DNA of 64,000 nt, taken from the NCBI RefSeq assembly GCF_036967205.1, contig NZ_CP146022.1:4464001-4528000 (forward strand). The letters are read 5' to 3'. A model generated the notes under the pieces. It worked only from the letters and a program-made list of their open reading frames with translations. It did not search any database and was not told the DNA's origin. Positions within the stretch are counted from its first letter, which is position 1, and each line of letters starts with the position of its first letter. Position numbers and translations under genes: made by a program. The DNA is from Streptomyces sp. Q6. Lineage in GTDB: Bacteria; Actinomycetota; Actinomycetes; Streptomycetales; Streptomycetaceae. This document shows positions 8,897 through 20,240 of the stretch, in pieces.

Positions 8897-9543
8897 GGGG
8901 CGCGCGGGGCACCGTCCCCCACGACCGCCTGGGCGCCCGCGCCCTGGCGGCCGCCCGCGACGCCGTCACCGCCGAGCAGGTGCGGGAGCTGCGGACCCGG
9001 CACGGGCTCACCCCCGGCCTCACCGGCCTCTACGTCGGCGGCCTCGACGCCGCACAGCGCGTCCCGTTCCTGCTGGCCGCCGCCGACGCCGTGGCGGACC
9101 GGCTGCCCGGGTTCCGGCTGCTCGTCGCCGGTGACGGGGAGCGGCGCGCGGCGGTCGAGCGGCACGGGCCGCACGTCGTGTCCGTGGGCCCGGTCGACGG
9201 GCCGGACAAGGCGCTGCTCGGCGCGGCGGCCGACGTGATGCTGATGCCGGGCCTCGTGGGGCCGTGCGCGGCCGACGCGTTCGCGCTGCGCACGCCGCTG
9301 GTCACGACGCGGTGGCCGGTCCACGCCCCCGAGTTCGGCTGTCTGGATGACGGCCGCAACGCCGTCGTCACCCCCGACGACCGGGGCGCCTACGCCGACG
9401 CGGTCGCCGAACTCCTCACCCGGCCACGCCGGTTGGCGTGTCTGCGCCGGGCCTGCCGCGCCGACGCGCAGCGGTTACCGGCCGAGGACGCGGCGGCTCG
9501 GTCCGGGCACGGCGTGGAAGGGGTCCTGCATGGCACTACGTGA
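8893..9543 (+). CDS. glycosyltransferase C-terminal (donor) domain protein, N-domain absent
   Basis: 216 aa from a GTG overlapping the preceding stop. After about 45 residues it matches only the second half of GT-B glycosyltransferases: GLYVGGLDAAQRV, LLVAGDGERR, VGPVDGPDKALLGAADV and the PEFGCLDDGRNA loop. Full-length relatives are about 400 aa and carry an acceptor domain first. No upstream frame supplies one, because the preceding gene is a different, complete transferase. It could be a remnant, or it could act together with the preceding enzyme. Translation appears intact and coupled on both sides. Confidence 0.65.
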   Translation: MRGARGTVPHDRLGARALAAARDAVTAEQVRELRTRHGLTPGLTGLYVGGLDAAQRVPFLLAAADAVADRLPGFRLLVAGDGERRAAVERHGPHVVSVGPVDGPDKALLGAAADVMLMPGLVGPCAADAFALRTPLVTTRWPVHAPEFGCLDDGRNAVVTPDDRGAYADAVAELLTRPRRLACLRRACRADAQRLPAEDAAARSGHGVEGVLHGTT

Positions 9544-10555
9544 TCTTGTCCCGTCCCGGCCCTGGGTGCGGCGCACCCTCCTCGGCGTCTGTCTGCTCCT
9601 GACGGTCGCGCTCGGCGCGGGCGCCTGGGCCTACGCCCGCCTCGACGGCAACATCCGCACCGACGAGGCCACCGACCAGGCCCTCGACGCCGACCACGGC
9701 AGACGGCCCGCCGCGCTCAGGTCCGGTGCGCAGAACATCCTGATCATGGGCTCGGACATCGAGGCCACGAAGGACAGCCAGCGCTCCGACACGACGATGC
9801 TGCTGCACCTGTCGGCCGACCGGAAGCGGGCGGCCCTGGTGAGCGTGCCGCGCGACCTGATGGTCGACATCCCGGCCTGCCGGCTGCCGGACGGGGAGCG
9901 CAGCGAGCCCGAGTACGCCCAGTTCAACTGGGCGTTCGAGCGCGGCGGCGCGGCCTGCGCGATCCGTACCTTCGAGGACCTGACGGACGTCCGCGTCGAC
10001 CACCACCTGGTCCTGGACTTCACCGGGTTCAAGACGGTCGTGGACGCGCTCGGCGGCGTCGACGTGAAGGTGCCCGAACGGATGAAGGTGCCCCACGGCG
10101 ACCTCGTCCTGCACAAGGGCGAGCAGCACCTGAACGGCGCCGAGGCCCTCGTCTTCGTACGCGGCCGTACCGGCGTCGGCGACGGCAGCGACCTGCAACG
10201 CATCGAGCGGCAGAAGGAGTTCGTGCGGGATCTGCTCGGGCAGGTGCGGGAGGCCGGGCTGCTCGACCACACGACCCGGCTCTACCCCGTCCTGCACGCC
10301 GTCACGTCGGCGCTCACCGCCGACAAGGGGCTCGACTCGCTGAGCGAGCTGTACGGGCTCGCGGAGGGCGCGGGCCAGGTGCCCGAGGGGCGGACGGCCA
10401 TCGTCACCGTTCCGAGCGTGGAGCACCCCGACTACTGGGGGCGCTACACACCGGTCGAGGACCAGGCCGAGGCGCTGTTCGACGCGCTGCGCGAGGACGA
10501 GCCGCTGCCCGCGCACCTCTACAACGCGTACGACCCGGACAACGACGAGCTGTGA
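9530..10555 (+). CDS. LytR-CpsA-Psr (LCP) family wall glycopolymer ligase
   Basis: 341 aa from the ATG at 9530, with GGAAGGGG upstream, overlapping the previous gene by 14 nt. One N-terminal membrane anchor lies at about residues 16-35. The extracellular LCP domain follows, with ILIMGSDIE, RSDTTMLLHL, ALVSVPRDLMVDIP, DALGGVDVKVP and the FVRGR region. LCP proteins transfer undecaprenyl-linked glycopolymers onto peptidoglycan. Being the last gene of an overlapping run of sugar genes supports a role in attaching the polymer they make. Confidence 0.9.
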   Translation: MALRDLVPSRPWVRRTLLGVCLLLTVALGAGAWAYARLDGNIRTDEATDQALDADHGRRPAALRSGAQNILIMGSDIEATKDSQRSDTTMLLHLSADRKRAALVSVPRDLMVDIPACRLPDGERSEPEYAQFNWAFERGGAACAIRTFEDLTDVRVDHHLVLDFTGFKTVVDALGGVDVKVPERMKVPHGDLVLHKGEQHLNGAEALVFVRGRTGVGDGSDLQRIERQKEFVRDLLGQVREAGLLDHTTRLYPVLHAVTSALTADKGLDSLSELYGLAEGAGQVPEGRTAIVTVPSVEHPDYWGRYTPVEDQAEALFDALREDEPLPAHLYNAYDPDNDEL

Positions 10556-10574
10556 CAGGGGAGTCGGCGGTCCT

Positions 10575-11435
10575 TCACGGTGACGTGCGGCTCGCCGCGA
10601 GAGCGCGGGCCACCGTCACCACGTACGGGGACACCATCAGGACCGGCGCCCGCACCCCCGCGTGCCGCCCGCAGTAGACCCACCACTGCCGCACCGGCAG
10701 CTCGCGCTGCGACACCCTGCGGCGCAGCGCCTCGCGCACCCCGATGCCGGGCTCCCGCGAGCCGCGCAGCAGCGGGTCGGGCGGGCAGTCGCCGACGTGC
10801 CGCGGCGCGACGTACGCGGCGATGCCCGCGTGGCGGGCCCGCAGCCCGTGGTCGTGGTCGCCCATGCCGTGCCGGAACACCTTGTCGATGTCGCCGACCC
10901 GCTCGCGCACCGCCCACGGCAGCAGCACCACGCGGCCGTCGTACGTGTCGCAGGGCTCGGGCCGCCCGGTCGGCTCGACGAGGACGAGGGCGCGGCCGCG
11001 CAGCCGGCGCCCGGAGTGCGTGGTGACGCCGTCGTGCCGGACGGCGCCCACGACGACGGCCGTGTCCTCGAAGCCGCGGGACGCGCGCAGGAGGTGGGCC
11101 AGCGCGTCGGGCGCGAGCCGCACGTCGTGGCCGAGCCACAGCTGGTGCGTCGGCTCGTGGATGCCGGCGGCCCGGCTGTTGCGGCTCGCGAGGCGCATGC
11201 CGTGGCCCCAGAACACGTCGGGTCCGACGACGGTCACCTGCGCGCCGGGGTGGGCGCGGCGCACCGCGTCCGGGGTGCCGTCCGTCGAGCCCGCGTCGAC
11301 CAGATGGACGCGGACGGACGTGCCGCGCGGCAGTCCGCGCTGCGCCGCGAGGGCGTCGAGGGCGGCGAGCGTGGTCGCGCACCGGTTGTGGCTGGTCATC
11401 AGGACGGCGATGCGGGGCGGTCTCGGCGGCTCCAC
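10575..11435 (-). CDS. glycosyltransferase family 2
   Basis: 286 aa. I use the GTG at 11435, with AGGAG 6 nt upstream; an in-frame ATG at 11492 would add 19 residues and lies close to the dnaK promoter. The GT-A fold begins IAVLMTSHNRCATTLAALDA and VHLVDAGSTDGTPD. Metal/substrate features include DVFWGHGMRL and a DHDHGLRARHAG segment like those of rhamnosyl/galactofuranosyl GT2 enzymes. It faces the LCP gene convergently and is probably part of the same polymer pathway. Confidence 0.8.
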   Translation of the reverse strand: MEPPRPPRIAVLMTSHNRCATTLAALDALAAQRGLPRGTSVRVHLVDAGSTDGTPDAVRRAHPGAQVTVVGPDVFWGHGMRLASRNSRAAGIHEPTHQLWLGHDVRLAPDALAHLLRASRGFEDTAVVVGAVRHDGVTTHSGRRLRGRALVLVEPTGRPEPCDTYDGRVVLLPWAVRERVGDIDKVFRHGMGDHDHGLRARHAGIAAYVAPRHVGDCPPDPLLRGSREPGIGVREALRRRVSQRELPVRQWWVYCGRHAGVRAPVLMVSPYVVTVARALAASRTSP

Positions 11436-11509
11436 GGGAGGCTCCTTCCTCGTAAAAGAGCTGGTCAGAGCCTTTTGATCATCAAACTGCACATAAGCGC
11501 AGGATAAAA

Positions 11510-11530
11510 GTTGAGTGCAGGTGACTCAGG
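11510..11530 (+). promoter_or_regulatory. weaker HspR (HAIR-like) operator upstream of dnaK
   Basis: GTTGAGT-N7-ACTCAGG matches 12 of 14 bases of the HAIR consensus CTTGAGT-N7-ACTCAAG. Its centre is 53 bp (five helical turns) upstream of the perfect site, and a possible -35 TTGACG (11535-11540) lies between them. Multiple HspR sites at dnaK are known in Streptomyces. Confidence 0.6.
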
Positions 11531-11562
11531 TCTGTTGACGGGGAGGGGGGTGGTGTTGCAGT

Positions 11563-14146
<2,584 letters not shown>

Positions 14147-14191
14147 CGGCATACGCGTGACAGAGGCAAGTGAGGAGGGACGTCGAGGCCG

Positions 14192-15376
14192 ATGAGCACC
14201 AAGGACTTCATCGAGAAGGACTACTACAAGGTCCTCGGCGTCCCCAAGGACGCCACCGACGCCGAGATCAAGAAGGCGTACCGCAAGCTCGCCCGCGAGA
14301 ACCACCCCGACGCCAACAAGGGCAACCCCAAGGCGGAGGACCGCTTCAAGGAGATCTCCGAGGCGAACGACGTCCTCGGCGACCCCAAGAAGCGCAAGGA
14401 GTACGACGAGGCCCGCGCGCTCTTCGGGAACGGCGGCTACCGCCCCGGTCCCGGCGGCGCGGGCGGCGGCTCGTTCAACTTCGACCTGGGTGACCTCTTC
14501 GGCGGGGGAGCCCAGGGGCAGGGCGGCCAGGGCGGGTTCGGCGGAGGCATCGGCGATGTCTTCGGAGGCCTGTTCAACCGGGGCGGCGCGGGCACGGGCA
14601 CCCGTACCCAGCCGCGCCGCGGCCAGGACATCGAGTCCGAGGTGACGCTGAGCTTCACCGAGGCCGTGGACGGCGCGACGGTGCCGCTGCGGATGTCCTC
14701 CCAGGCCCCCTGCAAGGCGTGCTCCGGCACCGGCGACAAGAACGGCACGCCGCGCGTGTGCCCGACCTGCGTCGGAACCGGTCAGGTCTCGCGGGGCGGC
14801 GGTGGCGGCTTCTCCCTCACCGACCCGTGCGTCGACTGCAAGGGCCGCGGCCTCATCGCCGAGACCCCCTGCGAGGTCTGCAAGGGCTCGGGCCGCGCGA
14901 AGTCCTCGCGCACGATGCAGGTCCGCATCCCCGCGGGCGTCTCCGACAACCAGCGCATCCGCCTCCGCGGCAAGGGCGCGCCGGGCGAGCGGGGCGGTCC
15001 GGCGGGCGACCTGTACGTCGTGGTCCACGTCGACGCGCACCCGGTCTTCGGCCGCAAGGGCGACAACCTCACGGTCACCGTCCCGGTGACCTTCCCCGAG
15101 GCGACGCTCGGCGGCGAGGTCAAGGTGCCCACGCTCGGCGGTCCCGCCGTCACCCTGAAGCTGCCCCCGGGCACGCCGAACGGGCGGACGATGCGGGCCC
15201 GCGGCAAGGGCGCGGTCCGCAAGGACGGCACGCGCGGGGACCTGCTCGTCACCGTCGAGGTGGCGGTGCCCGAGGACCTCACCGACGAGGCCCGTTCGGC
15301 CCTGGAGTCGTACGCCAAGGCGACTGAGGACACCGATGTACGGGCAGAACTGTTCCAGGCCGCGAAGGGAGCCTGA
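14192..15376 (+). CDS. dnaJ: chaperone DnaJ (Hsp40), operon copy
   Basis: 394 aa. The J domain at residues 10-75 contains the HPD motif (ENHPDANK). A Gly-rich linker (~80-150) follows, then four zinc-binding CxxCxGxG repeats: CKACSGTG, CPTCVGTG, CVDCKGRG and CEVCKGSG. The C-terminal beta-domains hold client peptides. It stimulates DnaK ATPase. It lies 45 nt after grpE, and hspR starts 5 nt beyond its stop codon. Confidence 0.97.
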   Translation: MSTKDFIEKDYYKVLGVPKDATDAEIKKAYRKLARENHPDANKGNPKAEDRFKEISEANDVLGDPKKRKEYDEARALFGNGGYRPGPGGAGGGSFNFDLGDLFGGGAQGQGGQGGFGGGIGDVFGGLFNRGGAGTGTRTQPRRGQDIESEVTLSFTEAVDGATVPLRMSSQAPCKACSGTGDKNGTPRVCPTCVGTGQVSRGGGGGFSLTDPCVDCKGRGLIAETPCEVCKGSGRAKSSRTMQVRIPAGVSDNQRIRLRGKGAPGERGGPAGDLYVVVHVDAHPVFGRKGDNLTVTVPVTFPEATLGGEVKVPTLGGPAVTLKLPPGTPNGRTMRARGKGAVRKDGTRGDLLVTVEVAVPEDLTDEARSALESYAKATEDTDVRAELFQAAKGA

Positions 15377-15381
15377 GCCAC

Positions 15382-15831
15382 ATGGACGGCCGTCGACGGA
15401 GCAACCCGTACGAACTGACCGACGAGACCCCGGTGTACGTCATCTCGGTGGCGGCCCAGCTGTCCGGCCTGCACCCGCAGACGCTGCGTCAGTACGACCG
15501 TCTGGGTCTGGTCTCCCCCGACCGCACCGCCGGCCGGGGCCGGCGCTACTCGGCCCGCGACATCGAACTGCTGCGCACCGTCCAGCAGTTGTCGCAGGAC
15601 GAGGGCATCAACCTCGCCGGCATCAAGCGCATCATCGAGCTGGAGAACCAGGTCGCCGCGCTCCAGTCCCGTGTGGCGGAGCTCTCCGCCGCCGTGGAGG
15701 GAGCCGCCGCGACCATGCAGCAACGTGAGGCGGCGGTGCACGCTTCGTACCGCCGCGACCTGGTCCCGTACCAGGAGGTGCAGCAGACCAGCGCGCTGGT
15801 GGTGTGGCGGCCCAAGCGGCCCCACGACTGA
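15382..15831 (+). CDS. hspR: heat-shock repressor HspR (MerR family)
   Basis: 149 aa. The MerR-type winged helix-turn-helix at residues 14-80 includes YVISVAAQLSGLHPQTLRQY and GRGRRYSARDIELL. A coiled-coil dimer helix (~85-115) and a short C-terminal tail VVWRPKRPHD follow. HspR binds HAIR operators together with DnaK and represses this operon and clpB. Both target sites are visible in this window (11563-11583 and 36153-36173). Confidence 0.96.
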   Translation: MDGRRRSNPYELTDETPVYVISVAAQLSGLHPQTLRQYDRLGLVSPDRTAGRGRRYSARDIELLRTVQQLSQDEGINLAGIKRIIELENQVAALQSRVAELSAAVEGAAATMQQREAAVHASYRRDLVPYQEVQQTSALVVWRPKRPHD

Positions 15832-15844
15832 GCCCGTTCGCGCC

Positions 15845-15889
15845 GAGGGCCGGGTGGCCGACACGATCCGTGTCGGCCACCCGGCCCTC
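15845..15889. terminator. perfect 21-bp stem, bidirectional terminator
   Basis: Two perfectly complementary 21-base arms flank a 3-base loop, between the convergent hspR and secreted-protein genes. The left arm starts GAGGGCCGGG and the right arm ends CCCGGCCCTC. It can serve both strands. Confidence 0.9.
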
Positions 15890-15896
15890 ACGCGTG

Positions 15897-17332
15897 TCAG
15901 CCGCTGATCGTGAACGTGGTGCTGTTGTTCCTCAGGTTCGGGTCGAAGGCGCTGATGCGCAGCTCCGGGTCCTCGTTGCGGGTGGCCACGGTGCCGGTCG
16001 CGCCGGCCGCGCTCACGCTGTCCACGCGCAGCTTGAAGTCGAAGACCGTACGGGCGTTCTCCCACAGCAGGATCGGCGTGCGGCACACGTAGTGCCGGCC
16101 GTCCGCCTCGTCGCACATCTCGGGCTTCTTGGTGACGGTCGTCCCGACGGGCAGGGTGACGTCGATCGTGGCGACGCTCGCGCCGGCGCCGAGGGACGCG
16201 ACCCAGGCCGGGCCCTTGTTGCGGACGCCGACGCGGGCGGTGACTGTGTCACCGACGGCGACGCCCGACACGCTCTTCCCGATCGCCTTCAGGTCCGCGG
16301 TGTTGGCCGCGGTGTACGTCGCGATGCGGTAGTTGTCCGCGAGGTTGAGGTCGTCGGTGCCCGACGCCGCGCGCAGCGACGCGACCGGAGCCGGCACGAA
16401 GGCGTCCCCGGTGCCCTGGACGAACGGGCGCCCGGCGAGGGCCTGCTCGTAGGCCTCGTCGGTGTACGGGGTCACCTGGTAGTCGAAGCGCTCGTACAGC
16501 GCGGCGGCGGTGGTGCGCACGGCGGTCGCGGGCGACAGGTCGTACGTCTGGCCCGGCGCGACGGCCTGGTCCAGGACGCAGACGGCGGTGGTGCCCGTGG
16601 AGTTGGAGACCTGGTCGGCCTCCAGGTACGTGCAGTTGCCGTAGCGGTGCGCCAGGTTCAGGCCGTGCGAGGCGAAGAGGGTGAGGATCGTGCGGTCGGC
16701 CGTCCGGTTGCCGGAGTTGGTCAGCCGCACCGGCTGGGCGACGTCGCTGTCGACGGCGACCTTCGTGTTGAAGGGCAGCTCGCTCAGGCCCAGGTCGGGG
16801 CCGTTGGCGACCGTGATGCGGGTGTCGGTGGGGTACGCGTCGAGCGGGCCGAAGGCGCTGTCGGCGGTCGCCGAGTAGTGCAGGGACGCGGAGGCGTCGG
16901 CGGGGGCGCCCGCCTCGGCGTGGACGCCGAGCGTGGCGGCGGTGATCCACGGGCTGCCGTCGAGCGTCCCGAAGGAGCAGGTCGCCCTCAGCGCACTCGC
17001 GGCGTCCTCGGTGCAGTTGGCGGGCCAGGTCACGGCCGCGATACCGGCCAGCTCGCCCGCGTCGACGGTGAGCGTGCCGCCGGAGACCGAGTTGTCGGTG
17101 TTGTCGTGGGAGATCTGCACGTCCACGGACTGGGTGGCGGTGTGGCCGTCGGAGTCGGCTCCGGGCAGGACCAGGTCGTAGGGGGCCGATATCCACAGGG
17201 CGTCGTTCGCGACCGGGTCGTCGGCGACGGCCGGGCCGCCGCGGCGGCGGTCAGCAGGGCGGCGGCCGCGAGGGCGGTGAGGGTCGCCGCGGCGCGGGTG
17301 CGGCGCGGGGGGACGGCGATGGTTCTGCGCAT
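15897..17332 (-). CDS. secreted protein with CARDB/DUF11-like domains, apparent frameshift
   Basis: About 478 aa when repaired. The start ATG at 17332 (MRRTIAVPPRRTRAAATL) gives a textbook signal peptide, but its frame fails after the Ala-rich core. The mature protein (VADDPVANDALWISAPYDL) continues one frame away. One extra base in the short G run at 17233-17235 (or its GC-rich neighbours up to 17240) joins them as TAAAAAPAVADDP. The C-terminal ~120 residues resemble CARDB/DUF11 beta-sandwich modules (GDTVTARVGVRNKGPAWV). Function unknown, probably extracellular. The break is most likely a sequence error, and a true pseudogene is the alternative. Confidence 0.7.
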
Positions 17333-17494
17333 GGGGTTCAGCGGCTCCTCGGACAGGAAGGGAGGTCTGCTCGGACGCCACGGTGACCGCTGGGACACGG
17401 GCGGGGTTGCCCTCCGTGCGGCGATCTTGACCTGAGAGTTACCTGTGGGTGCGCTGTGGCGCGGGGGCCCGCGCGCATGGCGCAGGATGGACGC

Positions 17495-18013
17495 ATGACC
17501 GAGATCCGCACCCCCCGACTCCTGCTGCGCCGCTGGCACCCCGACGACGACCTGGGCCCGCTGGCCGAGATCCAGTCCGACCCGGTGGTGATGAGCCACA
17601 TCGGCGACGGCGAGCCGCGCTCCCTCGACGAGAGTGCCGAGGACATCGAGCGCTGGGAGGAGGAGTGGGACGACGAGGGGTTCGGCCTCTTCGCCGTCGA
17701 ACTGCTCGGCTCCGGCGAACTGGTGGGCGCCATCGGCCTCTACGTCCCCGACGCTCCGGCGCAGGTCGCGGGCCACATCGGTATCCAGTGGCGGCTCGGC
17801 CGCGTCTTCTGGGGCCAGGGCTACGCCTCCGAGGCCGCCCAGGCCACGCTGGAGTTCGCCCTCCAGGACCGGGGCATCGACCGGGTCGTGGCCGTCACGG
17901 CCCACGGCGACACGTCGTCGGCGAAGGTCCTCGACAAGCTGGGCATGGAGCTCACCGGCGAGGCCGACGGCGCACGGCTGTACGCCATCGACCTCACCGA
18001 GTACCAGGGGTAG
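17495..18013 (+). CDS. GNAT family N-acetyltransferase (RimJ/RimL-like)
   Basis: 172 aa. I prefer the ATG at 17495 (MTEIRTPRLLLRRW), the typical RimJ/RimL start, over a GTG 39 nt upstream. The acetyl-CoA loop appears as GRVFWGQGYASEA (~residues 98-110), after VGAIGLYVPD. Residues near the C-terminus (SSAKVLDKLGM) fit the family's last helix. Substrate not predictable. It converges on the tail module, whose last gene ends 17 nt beyond its stop. Confidence 0.82.
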   Translation: MTEIRTPRLLLRRWHPDDDLGPLAEIQSDPVVMSHIGDGEPRSLDESAEDIERWEEEWDDEGFGLFAVELLGSGELVGAIGLYVPDAPAQVAGHIGIQWRLGRVFWGQGYASEAAQATLEFALQDRGIDRVVAVTAHGDTSSAKVLDKLGMELTGEADGARLYAIDLTEYQG

Positions 18014-18029
18014 GGCCCGGCCGCGCGGC

Positions 18030-18284
18030 TCAGCGCGTGGCCGACTCCCACACCGCCACGGCCAGCGCCGCGCACGAGGTGATCGCCGCCAGGGAGGGCA
18101 GCGGCCAGCGGGCCCGCTCCAGGGAGTCCAGGCGCGCCTCGTGCTCGTCGAGGGTCTTGTCGGTCTGGTCGGCGCGTTGCAGGAGCAGGGCGAGGTTGCC
18201 CTGCGTGGTGGCGAAGCCGACGTCGACGGAGCGCCGCAGTCGCTCCAACTCCAGCGCCACACCGGCCTGTTCGATATCGGTCAT
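18030..18284 (-). CDS. small coiled-coil membrane protein, last gene of tail module
   Basis: 84 aa. Residues ~1-60 form an amphipathic coiled-coil (ELERLRRSVDVGF, RADQTDKTLDEHEARLDSLE). A C-terminal membrane helix (LPSLAAITSCAALAVAVW) follows, ending in a short positive tail. Proteins of this shape (XhlA-type) accompany holin and endolysin genes in actinophages and Bacillus prophages and help lysis. Its ATG overlaps the holin stop (ATGA), which supports co-translation with the holin. Confidence 0.65.
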   Translation of the reverse strand: MTDIEQAGVALELERLRRSVDVGFATTQGNLALLLQRADQTDKTLDEHEARLDSLERARWPLPSLAAITSCAALAVAVWESATR

Positions 18285-18483
18285 GAACCGTCCCCCTTGC
18301 GCAGCCAGCGCGGCAGCAGCCGGTCCACCTCCGGCAGCGCCATCACCCGCGTGACGGCCGCCGCCACGGCGACGACCCCGCGAGCGCGGGCACGTCCGCG
18401 GCGCCGCCGTCGGCGAGCAGGGGCAGCAGCGCGAGGACGGTCTGGACCGCGGTGCGCAGGGTTCTGCGTGCGGCTTCGCTCAT
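18281..18483 (-). CDS. probable holin, apparent frameshift
   Basis: 67 aa when repaired. The ATG at 18483 has GGAGG 8 nt upstream. The first 36 residues (MSEAARRTLRTAVQTVLALL, then ADVPALAG) continue in the next frame as VVAVAAAVTRVMALPEVDRL and a basic tail RWLRKGDGS, if one C is added to the C4 run at 18376-18379. The product has two membrane helices and a charged C-terminus, as in small phage holins, and lies between endolysin and XhlA-like genes. Unrepaired, the frame ends at 18343 and lacks the second helix. The repaired stop overlaps the next ATG, which argues that the repair is right. Confidence 0.65.
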
Positions 18484-18496
18484 CGTCATCACCTCC

Positions 18497-19348
18497 TCAG
18501 GAGCGCGGTACGCGCAGCCGGTCCCAGCTGGCGCGTCCCGGGATTCCGTCGGCCGCCGCGCCCACGTACCCGAGCCGGCGCTGCCAGGCCGCGTACGAGA
18601 GCACGTCCGCCTCGCCCCACACCGGTCCCGGCCCGACGCGGTAGCGGCCGCAGCCCTCCGCGACCAGGCGCCGCCCCACGGCGGTGCACAGCTCGCTGCG
18701 GCGGCCCGGCACGAAGAAGTCCGCGCCGGGGAAGGGCGCGTACCCGACCGGTGCCGGGACCGGCCGCACCCCGAGCCGGGCCTCGACACGGGTGCGCATC
18801 CCGGCCATCGAGAACGACGGGTCGATCTTGCGTCGGGTCCACTCCTTGTGCCCGATCACGCTCGCCGCCGACCAGCCGTGGGCGCGGCACAGGGCGGCGG
18901 ACACCCTTTCCACGGCGGCGAGTTGGACGGCCGGGTAGGGGTCCTTGCCCGTGCCCAGGTTCTCGATCTCGAAGCCGTAGAAATGGGTGTTGCCGTCGAC
19001 GGCGTCGGGGCCCGGCGCCGCGGGCACCGGCCGTTCGGCGCGTACGGCGTCGTACGCGGCCGACGATCCGGCGCCCGCGTGGTTGGTGCGGCCGCAGCCG
19101 ACGAGGTGGACCGTGCCGTCCTTGGCGATCAGGCCGACGCACAGCGGTCCCGGCAGGGTGGCGGTGCCGTCGCGGCACAGGGTGAGACTGTCGCGGCCCG
19201 CGGTGTGGTGCAGCATCACGCCGTGGACCGGGCCCCAGGGGCCCTTGTGGTTGCGGTTGCGCGTCTGCCAGCGGGGGTGCTCGAAGACGCGTACGCCCTC
19301 GTCGCGCAGGGCGCGGGCGAGGGCGTACGCGGTCAGGGGTGTGGCCAT
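18497..19348 (-). CDS. endolysin: N-acetylmuramoyl-L-alanine amidase with wall-binding domain
   Basis: 283 aa. An N-terminal Amidase_2/PGRP zinc hydrolase spans residues ~30-190, with VMLHHTAG supplying the first zinc His, HFYGFEIENLG and IGHKEWTRRKIDPSF supplying later His/Lys. The C-terminal ~75 residues (GVWGEADVLSYAAWQ-type segment, YVGAAADGIPGRASW) are a peptidoglycan-binding module common in Streptomyces phage endolysins. It cuts the stem peptide from MurNAc. There is no signal peptide, so release should need the neighbouring holin. Confidence 0.9.
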   Translation of the reverse strand: MATPLTAYALARALRDEGVRVFEHPRWQTRNRNHKGPWGPVHGVMLHHTAGRDSLTLCRDGTATLPGPLCVGLIAKDGTVHLVGCGRTNHAGAGSSAAYDAVRAERPVPAAPGPDAVDGNTHFYGFEIENLGTGKDPYPAVQLAAVERVSAALCRAHGWSAASVIGHKEWTRRKIDPSFSMAGMRTRVEARLGVRPVPAPVGYAPFPGADFFVPGRRSELCTAVGRRLVAEGCGRYRVGPGPVWGEADVLSYAAWQRRLGYVGAAADGIPGRASWDRLRVPRS

Positions 19349-19378
19349 GGGCGGTTCCCTAGGTGCTCGGGGCGGGGG

Positions 19379-20011
19379 TCACACGGGGGTGACCGTGACG
19401 AAGCGGTTGGCGAAGGTGGCGGTGCTGGTGGTGGCCGCGGACTTGTAGGCGAGCGTCGCGGTGTACGCGGTGTTCGCGGTCAGGCCCGTGACCTGGAACT
19501 GGGTCGTCGCCGAGCAGGCGCTCGTGCCGGTGACGATCGCGGCGCGGGTGTCGGCGGCGGCGAGGACGACCGTCGTGCCGTTCTTGACGTTGGCGGAGAC
19601 GTACACGGCGGTCGCGGCGGAACTGCCGCCGCGGGCGCCGACCGTGAGCAGGACCGCGCCGGACGGCGGCGCCGTGAAGGTCACCGTCGTGGCCGTGGAG
19701 CCGGTCAGCGCCTCCACGTAGGCCGTGGACGTCGTGGTGCCCGAGCCGGTGTTGGCGCCGTGCACCGGGCCCGGGGCGAGGACCGCCCACTTCGTGCCGT
19801 TGTAGTACGTGTACTGCTTCGGCGTGGTGAGGAAGGCGAGCATCCCGGCGACCGGGGCGGGGACCTTGGCGTCGAGGGAGGCCTGGTCGGCGAAGCGCAG
19901 GACGGTGCGGCCGTCCACCGCCTCGGCCAGGGACTGGAGGTGCAGGGGGATGTTCGCGGCGTCGGCGGGCTGCGGGTAGGGCAGGCCGCCGAGCGGGGTG
20001 AGCAGGGACAT
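19379..20011 (-). CDS. probable tail-tip receptor-binding protein
   Basis: 210 aa; the ATG has GGAGG 7 nt upstream. The N-terminal ~85 residues (LTPLGGLPYPQPADAANIPL, then FADQASLDAKVPAPVAGMLA and TYYNGTKWAVLAP) are of the type found at the start of tail-fibre or minor tail proteins in Streptomyces phages and prophages. The C-terminal part is a Thr/Ala/Ser/Val-rich beta-sandwich likely to bind a surface receptor. It sits between the hub genes and the lysis genes, the usual place for the adsorption protein. Assigned by position and composition; a decorative tail protein is an alternative. Confidence 0.6.
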   Translation of the reverse strand: MSLLTPLGGLPYPQPADAANIPLHLQSLAEAVDGRTVLRFADQASLDAKVPAPVAGMLAFLTTPKQYTYYNGTKWAVLAPGPVHGANTGSGTTTSTAYVEALTGSTATTVTFTAPPSGAVLLTVGARGGSSAATAVYVSANVKNGTTVVLAAADTRAAIVTGTSACSATTQFQVTGLTANTAYTATLAYKSAATTSTATFANRFVTVTPV

Positions 20012-20105
20012 GCGGGGTCCTCCGGTTCTGGGGTGACTGACCTGACGGGGCGGCGCCGATCCGGGCGGGGGCTGTCCGGGCGGTGCGGGTGCGGGCAGGG
20101 GACAT

Positions 20106-20240
20106 CCGGCCGTGACGGTCAGTTGGCAGGACTGTCCAGGGGCTGTCCGGGCCGTGACGATCAGCCGGCAGGGCTGTCCGGGCCGTGACGATCCGGGCGG
20201 TACTGATCCGGGCCGACACGGTCAGTTGGCAGGGCTATCC
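20106..20240. repeat. four degenerate ~31-bp tandem repeats
   Basis: Units begin at about 20106, 20147, 20178 and 20208, and share CCGGGCCGTGACGRTCAG and GGCAGGRCTGTCC cores; the third is shortened. They overlap the end of the 52-aa gene and fill most of the gap before the receptor-binding gene. No frame reads through them sensibly. Confidence 0.7.
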
